64,000 nucleotides of DNA from Azadirachta indica (taxonomy: Eukaryota; Streptophyta; Magnoliopsida; Sapindales; Meliaceae): the NCBI GenBank assembly GCA_022749755.1, contig CM040452.1, positions 11,240,350 to 11,304,349 of the forward strand, read 5' to 3'. Positions 38,037 to 50,191 of the stretch are shown piece after piece. Both the position numbers and the translations under genes were made by a program. How positions within the stretch are numbered: position 1 is the stretch's first letter; each line of letters opens with the position of its first letter. The notes below the pieces were generated by a model. That model was not told the DNA's origin. It saw only the letters and a program-made list of their open reading frames with translations, and did no database searches.

Positions 38037-39580
38037 TGATAAGTAAGTATTTTAATCATAAATCAATGATTCTCAAACTCGAATATTTGCGAATATCCTC
38101 AAGCACCGGTGCTTTTTTTCGAAATTTTGTGTCAGTGTGTAGGAAGGCAAGAAAACATTATAATTAAGGTGAATTCGGCATAGAAAGAGTAATAGGGAAA
38201 AAGGTGAAGAAGAAGGGAAGAACGGCTATAAAAAAGAACCCAAAAGCTATAAAATGTAGTCTTGAGGTAGTAAGCATAATGTGGCCATGCCATGCCCCTT
38301 GTAGTAAGTCCATGCTATACTAGACATGCAACACACCACACTATGTCACTCACCAACGCCGAGCATCGTGCACCTCTACCTCTTAAGGAACGCCCTCGCC
38401 CTTTGTGAGTGGAACGATATCTCAAAGCTATTTTTCACCATTAGATCAATTTTAGATGGCTAGATTTGGACTAACTTAGATTTTGGTGATATTCTTACAT
38501 CAGTCACCACTTACCACTTTTGGAAGGGAGAATTTTTAGAGTGAGAAATAAAGAAAATAGAGAGAGTTCTAGAGAAAGCGGGGGTGGGGAGGAGAGGGGT
38601 GTGGTGGGGCAGTGAATTACTACTTTTTGAAGGAATTCGAAAGAATAATTCAAGAATTGCAAATTAAAGAGTTAACATCTCTAGCTTATCTCTTTGTCTC
38701 AACATTTTGTCTTGAAATTTTGATTATTATTATTGTTTTTATTCATTGTTAAAATTACGAATTTCATGACAAATTGTATTATGGACTATTTTATGTTAGG
38801 CTAAATTTATTGTTTTAGGGACTTGATGTAGTTTTATTGAACTATATTTTGATCGATTGGCATATTATTAATGTTAGTATGTTTTTATTCACTTATGTTT
38901 ACCTGTGCTTAATGTCTTTAATTTATTGTTGATAGATTAGTTGATTGATGATCAATAATTTGATGCTTGAGGGACATTAAATTGTTTATTGGATTAGAGA
39001 AACACAATTTAGGTTATTATGAGTCTAAGAGGAGAACAATGTATAGAAAATCATATTAATATTTACAATATTGATAGACCAAGAGGTAATTGAGTCCTTA
39101 ATATTTAATTGCAGGTAAAACTTAACAAATGCATAGTTAATTGAGTAAGATAAGGATATTGGCTTGGTTAGTTATTCATAGGATCTTGTTTGACGATTGG
39201 GACAGGTAACAAGGCCAGTTTTTACCTTGTAATTAGTGAATAGAATCAGAATGCATTAATAATTAGCAATTAAGAGAAACATAAGATGAATAAGTGAAAT
39301 TAAGGCCTTAAAACCTTTGTCATAGAAGTTTTCCACTCACTCGTAAGATTCCTCCCAACTCTATGTTAATATTTTTGTTTGTTAATTAACATTTAATTTT
39401 CGTTTTATTATTAATTATTTTTGCATCTTAAAATTCCAATTACTTATATAAAAGCTAAGTTATAATAGCTACAATACAAAGTTTTTGATTTAAAAACTTG
39501 ATCCTTGTGGAAGGATACTCATATTTTCACTAAATTACTTTTTATGACCTATGCACTTGCGGTCAAATGCATATACTGAT
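38037..39580 (+). mobile_element. Solo LTR nested in the gypsy gag, with GTAGT target duplication
   Basis: A 1544-bp block splits the gag of the minus-strand gypsy element. It begins TGATAAGTAAGTATTTTAAT and is flanked by GTAGT at 38032-38036 and 39581-39585; removing it restores readable gag sequence. Near its right part it carries ATCCTTGTGGAAGGATACT and ATGCACTTGCGGTCA, signatures of long Athila/Tat-type gypsy LTR ends. It shares order and motifs with 41106-42684. The right terminus (TACTGAT) is a poor match to the expected CTTATCA. Confidence 0.7.
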
Positions 39581-40366
39581 GTAGTTGTGAACAATTGTTC
39601 TTTCATCCCTCCTATGGTCCTGATTCAGGTAAGGCTTCATGTTTGTTGATCTTATGTTGTGCTTAAGTCTTCTTTTATCATGGACATGAATATGTTGGGC
39701 ATGTGGTGGCCTTTAGATAGGTTCATCTCATATTTTTGTTGGTGCATTAGTTTCCCTAAAGTGACATTCCTCCTTTAGTTGCTTTTCATAACTCATGATT
39801 TTCCTTTTCTAATGGAAGTATATTCGGTGATTTGCTTGTTTTTTATCCTCTTCCTTGAACTCCTTGAACTACCTCAAGTTCACCTCAGATTGTCGCGTCT
39901 CTTTTGGAATGCTACTTTTGTCATTCTTTGGCAATGTAACACCCTCCAAAATTGAGTCCTTTGTAGCTTTCGTTTGAATTAACTTCTTAAGTTCTTCAAT
40001 TTCTTTTTCCACAGCACCTATTTTGTTATCAAGTGTTTGTGCTTTCTTGTCTTGTTCCATATCTATTCCTTTCACTTTCTTCTAATTTGGGCATCATATG
40101 GTTCATATTTTTGTATTCAACTCGTAAAGTAGCTTTACTTAAGGATGCATCTTTGAACTTGTTTGTAAATTTGAATCATTTATACTAGATGACTCCTCTT
40201 ATCGCCTCTCAAAATTGTCTTTGGAATTCATGGGTTCCTTACATGACGATATCTTTTTGCTGGGTGCTGCCTTTTTGTTTGATGCTCTCTACTTGTCACT
40301 ATGACTATCTCTCTATTCGATTGGAAATAGATGACTTTTTTAACATTTTTCACAGATGGCACCAAC

Positions 40367-40939
40367 TGTTGATATCAAATTTTGCAAGACTCAATATCCA
40401 ACAACGATCCTTCTCTTATTGTGTACAATCTACAAGACCAAAAAAAGTCAGAGGAAAGTCGATTTCTTGGAAAAACATTCCGATGCTTAAGTTAGAAAAG
40501 TTTATTTTTTAATCTTTTCTAATTTTTGTGAACAAGAAAATTAAGACAATATTTTGGCGGAGTTTTTTGCTACCTCTCAGAATTTTGATACTTGTCTTCT
40601 CTCTTTACCTTCCTTTATACTTTGCTTTAATATGGATAATAGCCAAATTCTTTCTTGTAACAAAAATCCTTAATTGGGTCTTATGGTTGTGCTTATGGAT
40701 AGTTATTAACAAGATTCTTCCGGCAATTATGATTTTGTCCATTACATGTTAATTTCTCAGGTGGTGACATTTACTTTGACTTGACCTTAGGTTTGTCCCT
40801 AACCTAACCTTCACCTTTAAGAGGTTGTTGGTTGGCTTGCAAGTTCAGTTAAGATTAACCTCACCTCACGTCTTCATGTTCACTTTCCTGGGGGTGGACT
40901 TCATTTGACCTTAATTGAGTTCAAGTCACTTTCTTAACA
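40367..40939 (-). repeat. 5' LTR of the truncated gypsy element
   Basis: Bounded by TGTTGATATC and CTTTCTTAACA on the plus strand, giving short inverted termini and 573 bp. The primer-binding region sits immediately outside at 40351-40366. The inner end reads AAGGATCGTTGTTGGATATT on the minus strand, matching the corresponding LTR end at about 57530-57550 of the plus-strand element. On its right it abuts the AHL copy 2 sequence. Confidence 0.7.
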
Positions 40940-42835
40940 ATAAAATAGTTTCTTTAAATAATAAAAACTTACCAATAATAGCCAAATATTGTAGCTTTCC
41001 TTAACCTTTTGGTCGCCCTATACAATGTTTTGTTAAAGAATTCTGTAAAAATTGAGATAAAACTATTGAACTAGTTGTACAAGAAACATTTTTATGTTTG
41101 CATGATGATAAGGACCCTCACAACTTGTACAAGTAGTATAATGGTGAAAAGGGATTGTTTTACCTACGAGAACTGAGTTTTTAAAAATTTTAAATTAAGT
41201 ACTACAATTATGGTAAATTAATTTTATCTAAGCACACAATAATTGTATCAGTGAGCAAATATAAAACTAAATTAATTAACAAAAATAAAAATCAGAAATT
41301 AAAGCTAATATAGTGAGTGTGCAGAAATTGGTATGGAAATGGTCCTAGGACCTCAATTTCAACTAACCTTCACCATATTTCTCCTAATTGGGAATTTGCA
41401 ATGCTTTCATTTTCAGTACACTAATTATAGTTCTAGTTAACCTTGTTCCCTCTCCCAAGTGTTGAACTAAGTTATATGTATAGTTAACCTAGTCGATATC
41501 CTTATTTGATTTAATCAACTACTCGTTCTTTCAACCTAATTTATTATTAATTCCTAAAGATTCACTCACCTCTTAGTTATTTGATTCCTCAGTGTTAATA
41601 CGATTATTTGGTTAATGAAATCCTTCTAGACTCTCAATATGCTAAACTATGTTTTCTGAATCTCATAAATAAATTTAACTATCCGTAGCACTCAATCATT
41701 CATGATTAATCAAATAATTCATCAAGCAAAAATTATTAGCATTAAATGCAAGAAAAACACAAGTTACTAGAAATTAATAACATTGACAAATTCCACAAGT
41801 AATTAAAACATGGTTTAGTTAGGTTACATAAAAATCTAGCTTAACATATCAATAACCAATAACAAGTTCATCACAAAATTTATAATCCTTAGACTAATTA
41901 AAACAATAACATCCAAATGAAATTCAAAACAAAAATAACAGAGCTGAAGAGAATAAACTAGTGATGAAAATGCTTCAAACAATCAATCTTCAAGTCTTCT
42001 CCTAAAGTCTTCAGATGGTGAATTCTACCCTTTCTCTCTCTAGGAATTTTCTCCCTTGTTTTACCCTTTCGCACTCTAAAAAATAGATTTTCCAATTGTA
42101 GATAATGGTGGCTAATAACTTGGAATGAATAAAACCGAGGAAAACACTAAATCTAACCATTTACAAGAATCCAAAGGTCCAGAATGGGCCAAAAATGCAA
42201 AAAAAGTCAGCTAGGTAGCGAACAGCGCGAGCGCGAGAAGGCCTGAATGAGTGGCGTGTGTGCATCACCTCTCTTGATGAGCGGCACATGCACTGTGATT
42301 GGCGCCCGTGCACCACTTGCTTTGTGCCCCTAAGAGAGGAGTAGCGTGTGCGTGCTATGCTTGTTGCACGCTTGTTGCTTGTTCTGAATGATAGGCGCAC
42401 GCGCGCATGGTGCTTGGCACACATGCACCACTTCTTTTGCTGAGGATGCTTTCCTACTTTGAATTCTTTGCAATTAATTCCCTGATTTCTTTGTGTTTTG
42501 GTCCTATTTTGGTGATTTGCTTTTTAATCCTTGCTTTCGTGCCGTTTAATGCCTTGGACTAGGATTTTCTATATTTCTACACACAAACATGAAATTTCAT
42601 CACAACAACACCAAGGCTTGAGAATTTGCACACATATTTAAGTTTAAAAGTTCTAAAATATGTGAGTAAAATACTCACTTATCACATGATCAGCTTCATG
42701 ATTACTTGGTTCAACGTCATTCTTTTCATTTTTCTAGTTTTGGGATAAAAGGCATATGATTCTTCTTTAATATCTTCAATTGTGATCTCTTTCATCTCGC
42801 TGAAATTTTTTAAACTCACTGGAATTCAGGTTTAC
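40940..42835 (-). pseudogene. AHL pseudogene copy 2 (exon 1 only), split by a solo LTR
   Basis: Two pieces, 40940-41105 and 42685-42835, together match AHL exon 1 and its donor region: ACTTACCAATAATAGCCAAA corresponds to the functional donor region at 27946-27965, and the right piece covers the codons around FDPKSG and the start. Several substitutions and indels break the frame. No exons 2-5 are present; the gypsy element lies where they would be. Confidence 0.8.
41106..42684 (-). mobile_element. Solo LTR with perfect target duplication CATGA
   Basis: A 1579-bp LTR with termini TGATAAG and CTTATCA (7-bp inverted) flanked by CATGA at 41101-41105 and 42685-42689. The sister copies at 28080 and 52470 show the uninterrupted site. 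In its sense (minus) orientation it starts TGATAAGTGAGTATTTTACT. It carries no coding region, so it is the product of recombination between the two LTRs of an element. A CpG-rich tract occupies 42220-42420. Confidence 0.9.
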
Positions 42836-44638
42836 TATTATTCAATGTTGGAAATTATTGAGAACGTGTGCTGATCTTATCTTTTTATAAATATATAAAA
42901 ACCTAATAATTAAGCACGATAATTAGGAGAAAACAAAAGTATATTTGGCAATGGAGGGAGAGGAAAACATTAGTTGTTTGCTTCTTAATAAAGTAGTAGA
43001 AAAAATTTAAAAGATTTAAAGCTCACAGAATAAGAGTTATATTTAAAATATATAAAAATAATAAACTTTGTGTGTCAATGGTAAAACTAACTAGTGTAAT
43101 AGACCAAATCCTGACTATTTTTATGTCATATTCCCTAGAGTTGCGAAAAAAACCAGCCACCTGAATCAAACTAAATCAATTTGGTGTGATTCGATTTCTA
43201 TAGAGTTTGGTTCAGTTTTTGGTTTAATTTTTAAAATTTGACAATTCAGCTCGGTTCATGGTTTAGATAAAATAACTTTGAACTAAACCAACTGATCATG
43301 AATATAAAATATTAAAAGATTAAAAAATAAAATAAATTATATTTTTGATATTTTGTAAAAAAAAAAAAACGTTTTGTGATAATAAAATAAATTTATGTAT
43401 ATAACTTCATCACTCAAAATAAGAAAAAAAAAAAAAGAGTAAAGTCAATCAAATCACTCCGGACTGGTTTAATATGTTTAGTTCGGTTTGATTTTGTGCT
43501 CCATCTTGATTGCTGGTTCAAATGTCCGTCTTAATTCAAACTGTTCTTTTCAATTTCGCGTTCAGAACCCAAAAATCAATATGAGAAATGCCTAACTCTA
43601 ATTTTTTCTACTTTTATATATAAAACTAAATTTCATCTTAATATAATTTATGATATCTACATTTGAGATTAACGAGTTTATTAAAAGTTGAAAGAAACTC
43701 ATTAGTTCTGGTCTGTAAGTTATATGCGTGAATATTAAATTTGAAATATTTGTGCAGAAAAACATGTTGGACCGAATTGTTGGACTTATTAATCCACTTT
43801 GCATTATGAGCTGATTTTTCAGTTTTAGTTTATATATCGCATTAGGGCCCAAATACTTGGTTACAATTAGAAGAATTGAGAATCAAGGATTGTGATTTTG
43901 GAATAAGATATTAAACTAAAATCCAAAACATATTTCTAAACTTGTTTTGTTGAAAGCGAAACAATATAAAATTTAATGATTTTCTAAATTTGATTTTGAA
44001 ATAATAAGATTTTCTTATTTTAGCCAGTTATATACGCAGATTGCAAACTTATTTTAGAGCATGTACATTTTTCTAAAAATTACGAAAATTGGTAAAATAA
44101 AAAGTAAGTAGATGTTGTGAAGAGATTATTCATGTGAAATGGAGATCAAATTCATAATATCATGATATAAGTTCAACAATGATTTATTAAAAGTTCCACT
44201 CTCCAATTTTGCTATGCTAAATTAAAGAGGTTTTGTGTGAAAAATAGAAAGAGATCACAGATATAGAATGATAACAGTTTCCCTTTTGCCCAAGAGTCTG
44301 GAACTGAACATTAAAGGAAAAACTACCACAAGACCATACAAGGACATGAAAAAAGAGTGCCCGAAACTTTCAGATATGCAAGGGAAGAAGCCATAGATGA
44401 AATTTTGAAAAGAGATTAATTATAACTTTCAGATATGCCCGAAACTTTCATATACTGTAACTTCCATTGCCAAGAGATTTAAAGTATATTTAGTACTATT
44501 GGTTTTCACGTAATTTTGGAAGTGATGTTAAAAAAATATTTAGTAATACTAACTTCTAAATGGATCTACTCACTTTTTAACTAATATTTACTATTTTATG
44601 TATTCATTTCATAATATTAATCATAATCTTGAAGTTAC
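42836..44638. other. AHL upstream region, sister copy 2 (left part)
   Basis: Collinear with 28205-30020: shared landmarks include ATAATTAGGAGAAAACAAAA near 42920, AGGGCCCAAATACTTGGT at ~43845 and TTATATACGCAGATTGCAAA at ~44028. The block breaks at 44638, where a copia element inserted, and resumes at 50192. No gene is supported in it. Confidence 0.7.
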
Positions 44639-45404
44639 TGTTGGAATAAATTAATACAAACTAATTTGCGGAAGCACAATAATTACCTTATCCCCTCTTA
44701 CGTGAACATAATAGGAAACAAACAAATAGAGTAACAATCTTTGGGCACAAAATCAATTTTTCGACAGCAACCATATCACCAACAAAACAACCATAATACA
44801 ATTAATTTTAACGTGGAAAACTTCCTCAATACGAGGAGTAAAAACCACGAGACCGTAGTCCACTCAAAAACTCCACTATAATCAAATAATGGGAATACAC
44901 AATTTCTCTCTAATTAGAATTAGAGGTATACAACTACAACATTCTCAAAATCACACAATCTTGGCAAACAATCAAATTCTACAAAAAAATTAGAGAGAGT
45001 TGAAGAAAAACATCAGCAAAATTGTGGCATAACTTCCAACCACGAAATCGGGAGAAAGGGAGTTCTAAATCTGATCTCCACCGTTCAGAATTTAGTCCTC
45101 TAAGTTAGGAAGCTGTTGGTAAAATTTCAGCTCAATCGGACCACCAATCGACCGCCGATCAGCCACTTGATCAAAGCTGTTTTGATTTTACTATTCTACC
45201 TCTCTCTCGTGAACAGTATCACACTCTCAAAAACGATAAACAGTATCCGTTTCTCTTCTTAACACACATATATATTATAACAAAAAAATTAAATACTAAA
45301 TCCTACTTGAGAAAAGACCAAAATATTATTGAGTTAATTGGGTTTAGTTACTATTGAAGAGAAAATTTGGGCCATCTCCAAATAGGAGGAAACCCAACCC
45401 AATA
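44639..45404 (-). repeat. 3' LTR of the copia element
   Basis: 766 bp on the plus strand from TGTTGGAATAAA to CCCAACCCAATA; matches 49418-50186 throughout. The terminal inverted motif is TGTTGG / CCAATA. Confidence 0.9.
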
Positions 45405-45421
45405 AATCTCACCCTTTCTGA

Positions 45422-46925
45422 CTATATGGAGGGACTTGCCAACCCAACAATTGAACAACAAGCTTTAAATTTTTTTCTCGGAAGAGTCTTGGTTAACATA
45501 TTAGAGGCATTGTGATATGTGTGAATCTTTTTAAGTTCAAACATATTATCATTAAGTGCATCTCTCAACCAATGATAACTCACATCAACATGTTTTGATT
45601 TTGCATGAAAAGAGAAATTCTTACTTAAGTAAATTGCACTCTGATTATCACAAAATACCACATATCGTTGTTGCTTGAAATCGAGTTCCTGTAAGAACCT
45701 CTTTATGCACAATAATTTTTTGCATGCTTCAGTTGCTGCAATGAATTCTACCTCTGTGGTAGAAAGTGCAACACATTTTTGTAGTCTTGATTGCCATGAT
45801 ACAGCTCCACCTAAAAGTGTTATCAACTAACCTGTAGTAGACTTTCGAGTATCAACATCTCCAGTCATATCTGAGTCTGTATAGCCAACTAACACAGGTT
45901 CCCCACTTCCAAAAGTGAGTTTGAAATCGGAAATACCTCGAAAACATCTCATAATCCACTTCACTACATTCCAATGCTCTCTTCTTGGATTGGATAAAAA
46001 TCTATTAACACCACCAACTGCATGAGCTATATCTGGTCTTGTACATACCATCGCATACATCAAGTTTCCAACTGCTGAAGTATAAGGAACTCTTTTCATG
46101 TCTTTTTTCTCTTTATCTGTTGTAGGGGACTACTTGGTACTTAACTTAAAGTGTGTAGCAAGAGGAGTGCTAACCACTTTAGCATTGCTCATATTAAACC
46201 TTTCAAGTAACTTTTCAATGTAATGCTCTTGTGATATACACAACTTCTTAGCTGCTCTATCTTGATAAATTCAGATGCCAAGGATTTGTTTTGCTGGCCC
46301 TAAATCGTTCATAGCAAAGGATTTGCTCAACTGCTTCTTTAAACTGTCAATTCTAGAAGTTCCTGCCAACAATTAATATGTCATCAACATAAAACAACAA
46401 TATGATAAAATTATCATCAAAGAATTTCTGCACAAAAACACAATGGTCAGAAGAAGTTTTTCGGTAGCCTTACTCCCCAATAACTAATTCAAACTTCTTA
46501 TACCACTGTCTTGGTGCCTGTTTCAAGCCATGGAGGTTTTTTTTCAGCTTGCACAAATAGTCTTATTTTCCTTTTATTCAGAAACCCTCTGTCTGTTCTA
46601 TATAAATTTCTTTATCTAAGTCCCTATATAGAAAAGCAGTTTTTACATCCATCTGCTCAACCTCCAAGTCAAAACTAGTCGCTATGCCCAATACCACACG
46701 AATGGATGACATCTTGACAACTAGAGTAAAGATTTCATCAAAGTCAACACCTTTCCTTTGGCTAAATCCCTTGACAACCAATCTGGCTGTGTATCGTGGC
46801 TGCGAGGCATATTCTTCTTGTTTCACTCTATACACCCATTTATTCTTCAAAGTCCTTTTACCCTTAGGTAACTTTACCAACTCAAATGTGTGATTTTCAT
46901 ACAGTGACTTCATCTTGTCTTGCAT
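45422..46925 (-). pseudogene. Copia reverse transcriptase and RNase H remnants
   Basis: The RT start is at 46925-46578 (MKSLYENHTFELVKLPKGKR, then DVKTAFLYRDLDKEIY). The C-terminal RT/RNase H junction is at 46099-45827 (PYTSAVGNLMYAMVCTRPDI). RNase H is at 45826-45422 with ALSTTEVEFIAATEA, CDNQSAIYLSKN and the KHVDVSYHWLRDAL segment. The two RNase H frames are in phase and separated by a single stop where the family usually has Tyr. Frameshifts interrupt the RT between 46578 and 46099. Confidence 0.88.
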
Positions 46926-47071
46926 GGCATCAATTTACTCCTTCTTGTGTTCACTTTTCACTACTTCTGCATAACATTTAGGTTCTCCCCCATCAGTTAG
47001 TAACATATACTCACTTGTAGGATACCGTGTGGAGGGCTGTCAGTTTCTGGTAGATCTTCTGAGTGGAGCAT

Positions 47072-48120
47072 CTAGTGAAGTCTCTGAAGTAGATGACTGA
47101 TCTTGAACATCATCATCAACCTCAACCTCTGTATGAGTGTCAATATCACCTGTATATGCTGGTCATCCAAGACTTCATCTGTAGGCTGTGCTGGAACATG
47201 TGTAGGAAGAATTGGATCCAAGTCTATCAATGCATCACTATATTGAGGCATTGCTTCTTTTGACTTCTCAATATTTTGTATAGTTTGGTCTTTATAAACA
47301 CAGTTTCTTTTGCACTGGATCATAAAACCTGTAACCAAACTCATCTGGACCATAGCCGAGAAATACACACTGTCTTGTCTTAACATCAAGTTTAGACCTC
47401 TCATCTTTAAGAATTTGCACAAATGTTTTACATCCAAAGACACGCAAATGATCATAAGCAACATCTTTTCCTAACTAAACTTTATCCGGAACATCAAAGT
47501 CTAAAGGAACACATTGCGTGAGATTTAATACATGTATAACTGTATTCAAAACCTTCCCCCAAAAAGATACTGGTAATTGTACTTGTGAAAGTAAACATCT
47601 CACTCTTTCAACTAATGTTCTATTCATCCTCTCAGTTAGCCCATTTAACTGAGGAGTCTTTTGATGACAAATTTCTAACTATCTGCAATACTTATCAAAT
47701 GGCTTAGAATACTCACCCTCATTATCAGTTCTAATGCATTTCAATTTTTTCCCAGTCTGTCTCTCAACTGAGGCCTGAAATTGTTTAAACACATTTAGTA
47801 CTTGATCCTTTATCTTCAATGTATAAATTTACAACTTTCTTGAGTGATCATCTATAAAAGTCACAAAATAGAGAGCACCACCAAATGTTTTTGTTTTCAT
47901 AGGGCCACAAACATCAGAGTGTACTAGTTCGAGTATATCTGATTTTCTTCAAGGTGGAGATGTCTTGAAGGTAGTCCTAGTTTGCTTTCCTGCCAAACAA
48001 TGAACACACTTATTCAAAAATTCATTTTTCAACCCAGAAAGCATATTGTTCTTGGCCAAAACATTCAAACTCTTCTCACTTATATAACCAAGTCTTCTGT
48101 GCCATAACTCAATTGTATCT
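47072..48120 (-). pseudogene. Copia integrase and GAG-pre-integrase remnants
   Basis: 48110-47949 carries LWHRRLGYISEKSLNVLAKN and CVHCLAGKQ, the zinc-binding HHCC region before integrase. The integrase core (47948-47072) is frameshifted; fragments such as VFGCKTFVQILK-type sequence can be made out only across frames. Not functional. Confidence 0.75.
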
Positions 48121-48439
48121 TCATTTTTCACTGTATTGATGCTGCTGTCTGCAATCTTTGCTTGCATAAAGTACAATAAAGAACATTTCTTTCCTCGAGC
48201 CATAACCATGGAACATTTGCTAAGCTTCCATTTACCACCACTCAAATTGCTGGAGAAACCCTCATCATCAAGTTTACCTGTAGAAATCAAGTTTAAATGA
48301 ATATCAGGAATATGTTTGACATTTTTCAGCAGTAACATCGTGCCATTATTGGTCTCCAAGCATGCATCTCCCATGCTTATAGCTTTAGCTAAGCCATTAT
48401 TTCGCATCTTAACATCTCCAAAATCACCGGATGTATAAG

Positions 48440-48539
48440 ATGTAAAGAATTCCCTTCGCGATGTAGCATGAATGGAGGCACCACTATCAATTACCCAGCT
48501 GGTCTCATGGCACACAAGGTTGACAACATCATCATACAT
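48440..48539 (-). pseudogene. Copia protease remnant with intact DSGAS motif
   Basis: The frame reads SWVIDSGASIHATSRREFF; DSGAS is the aspartic protease active site of copia elements. The frame is broken relative to gag directly upstream. Confidence 0.8.
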
Positions 48540-49400
48540 AATAAAAAAAAGTCATCTATAACAATAGCAACTCTGTCATCATTACTGCTATCATCATTTT
48601 TCTTTTCCTTTCCTTTATCCTTCTTATTGTGTCGCTTAAGCTGCCGACAATACTTCTTTATATGCCCCTTCAAACCACAATGATAGCATTCAACATTGGC
48701 AAACTTGTTGGTCTTACTTTTACTTTTATCTCTGTTCTTCGGACCTCTACTCTTACTCCTCCCCCTCTTTTCTGTGACTAAGATATCTGACTGTGAAGAA
48801 TCCTATGACTTTCTTCTATCCTCTTTATTCAGAACACTATTCTTAGCCAATTCCATGGTGATAATACCATCAGGAGTTGAGTTAGATAATGACATTCTAA
48901 ATGTCTCCCATGAGGCCGGTAATGTGCCCAAAAGCCATAACCCTTGTACTTCATCTTTAAATTTGATGTTCATTCCAGTCAACTGATTAATGATTCCCTA
49001 AAATGCATTTAAGTGATCTGTCATGGGTTTTCCATTCTGATATTTCAAATTCATCATCTACTTTATCAAAAAATAGTTTATTGTTCCCGGTTTTTCTAGC
49101 ATATAACTCTTCAAGCTTATTTCACAAAGAACTTGCATCTGTCTCTCCATTGATGTGATTCAAACCATTTTCATCTACCCATTGATATACCCACACACCT
49201 GACGATGAAGCAACTTTCATTGTGCATCTATTTTATTATTGGGTTTCTGTTCCTCAAACATGGGTAAATAATAATCTTTCACATATAGAAGATCTTCCAT
49301 CTCTCCCTTCCATAAATGATAATTTGCAACCATTCAAATTAACCATTCTACTTGTGTTTGCTTCCATCATTCAATACAAAGTACAAAACAAATATAACCA
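48540..49400 (-). pseudogene. Copia gag remnant with CCHC zinc knuckle
   Basis: A CX2CX4HX4C knuckle (CYHCGLKGHIKKYC) lies at 48688-48647 on the minus strand, followed by a Lys-rich linker. Upstream gag sequence continues towards the primer-binding site at 49403 but is broken by several stops. Confidence 0.8.
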
Positions 49401-49402
49401 AA

Positions 49403-49414
49403 GCTCTGATACCA
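49403..49414 (-). other. Primer-binding site of the copia element
   Basis: Minus strand TGGTATCAGAGC, the classic complement of the 3' end of plant initiator methionine tRNA, three bases inside the 5' LTR. Confidence 0.9.
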
Positions 49415-49417
49415 CTT

Positions 49418-50186
49418 TGTTGGGATAAACTAATACAAACCAATTTGTGGAAGCACAATAATTACCTTATCCCCTTTTGCGTGAACCTAATAGGAAATAA
49501 ACAAATAGAGCAACAATCTTTGGGCACAAAATAAATTCTTGGACAGCAACCACATCAACAACAAAATAACTATAACACAATTAATTTTAACGTGGAAAAC
49601 CTCCCCAATGCGAGTAGTAAAAACCAAGGGACCGTAGTCCACCCAAAAACTCCACTATAATCAAATAATGGGAATACACAATTTCTCTCTAGTTAGAACT
49701 AAAAGTACACATTCACAATATTCTCAAGATTACACAATCTTGGCAAACAATCAAATTTTACAAAGAAATTAGAGAGAGTTCAAAAAAAACATCATCAAAA
49801 TAGTGGCTTAATTTTCAACCACGAAATCTGGAGAAAGAGAGCTCCAAATCTGATCTCTACCATTCAGAATTTAGTCCTCTGAGTTAGAAAGCTGCTGGTA
49901 AAATTTCAACTCAATCGGACCACAAATCGACTTTCGATCAGTCATTTTATCAAAACTATTCTGACTTTACTATTCTGCCTTTCTCTCGTGAACAATACCC
50001 ACTCTCTCAAAAATGATAAACAATATTCATTTCTCTTCTTAACACACATGTATATATTGTAATAAAAAAATTAAATACTAAATCCTACTTGAGAAAAGAT
50101 CAAAATGTCTTTAAACTAATTGGTCTTAGTTACTATTGAAGAGAAAATTTTGGCCATCTCTAAATAAGAGGAAACCCAACCTAATA
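49418..50186 (-). repeat. 5' LTR of the copia element
   Basis: 769 bp, TGTTGGGATAAA to CCCAACCTAATA on the plus strand, paired with 44639-45404. On the minus strand it drives into the primer-binding site. Confidence 0.9.
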
Positions 50187-50191
50187 GTTAC

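Larger units (their letters stand above)
34681..40939 (-). mobile_element. Truncated Ty3/gypsy element with 5' LTR, gag and part of pol
   Basis: Minus-strand order: 5' LTR (40939-40367), PBS-like TTGGTGCCATCTGTG (40366-40351), gag (to ~36900, interrupted by a solo LTR at 38037-39580), protease region (36581-36829, FTNEDELGFNFCHDDALVV), linker (35915-36121, YLPEEEEKRLWSFLKEYLDV), reverse transcriptase (~35400-35800) and the RNase H C-terminal part near 34690-34760 (EFDINYQP). Integrase and the 3' LTR are missing. Many stops and frameshifts make it inactive. The PBS/LTR end and pol order match the plus-strand element at 56759-64000, so both belong to one family. Confidence 0.8.
44639..50186 (-). 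mobile_element. Structurally complete Ty1/copia retrotransposon with decayed coding region
   Basis: Length 5548 bp with two LTRs (44639-45404 and 49418-50186), target duplication GTTAC on both sides (44634-44638 and 50187-50191), a primer-binding site complementary to initiator tRNA-Met (49403-49414) and a purine-rich tract (AGAAAGGGTGAGAT, 45405-45420). Coding order on the minus strand is gag, protease, integrase, reverse transcriptase, RNase H, which defines copia. Stops and frameshifts break it into at least six frames, so it is not autonomous. LTR differences are roughly one in ten over the first ~230 bp by hand count, mostly transitions. Confidence 0.92.

Noticed and set aside
42161..42424. 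Arg/Ser-rich frame of 87 codons
   Set aside because: Falls in the CpG-rich part of a solo LTR; composition artefact.
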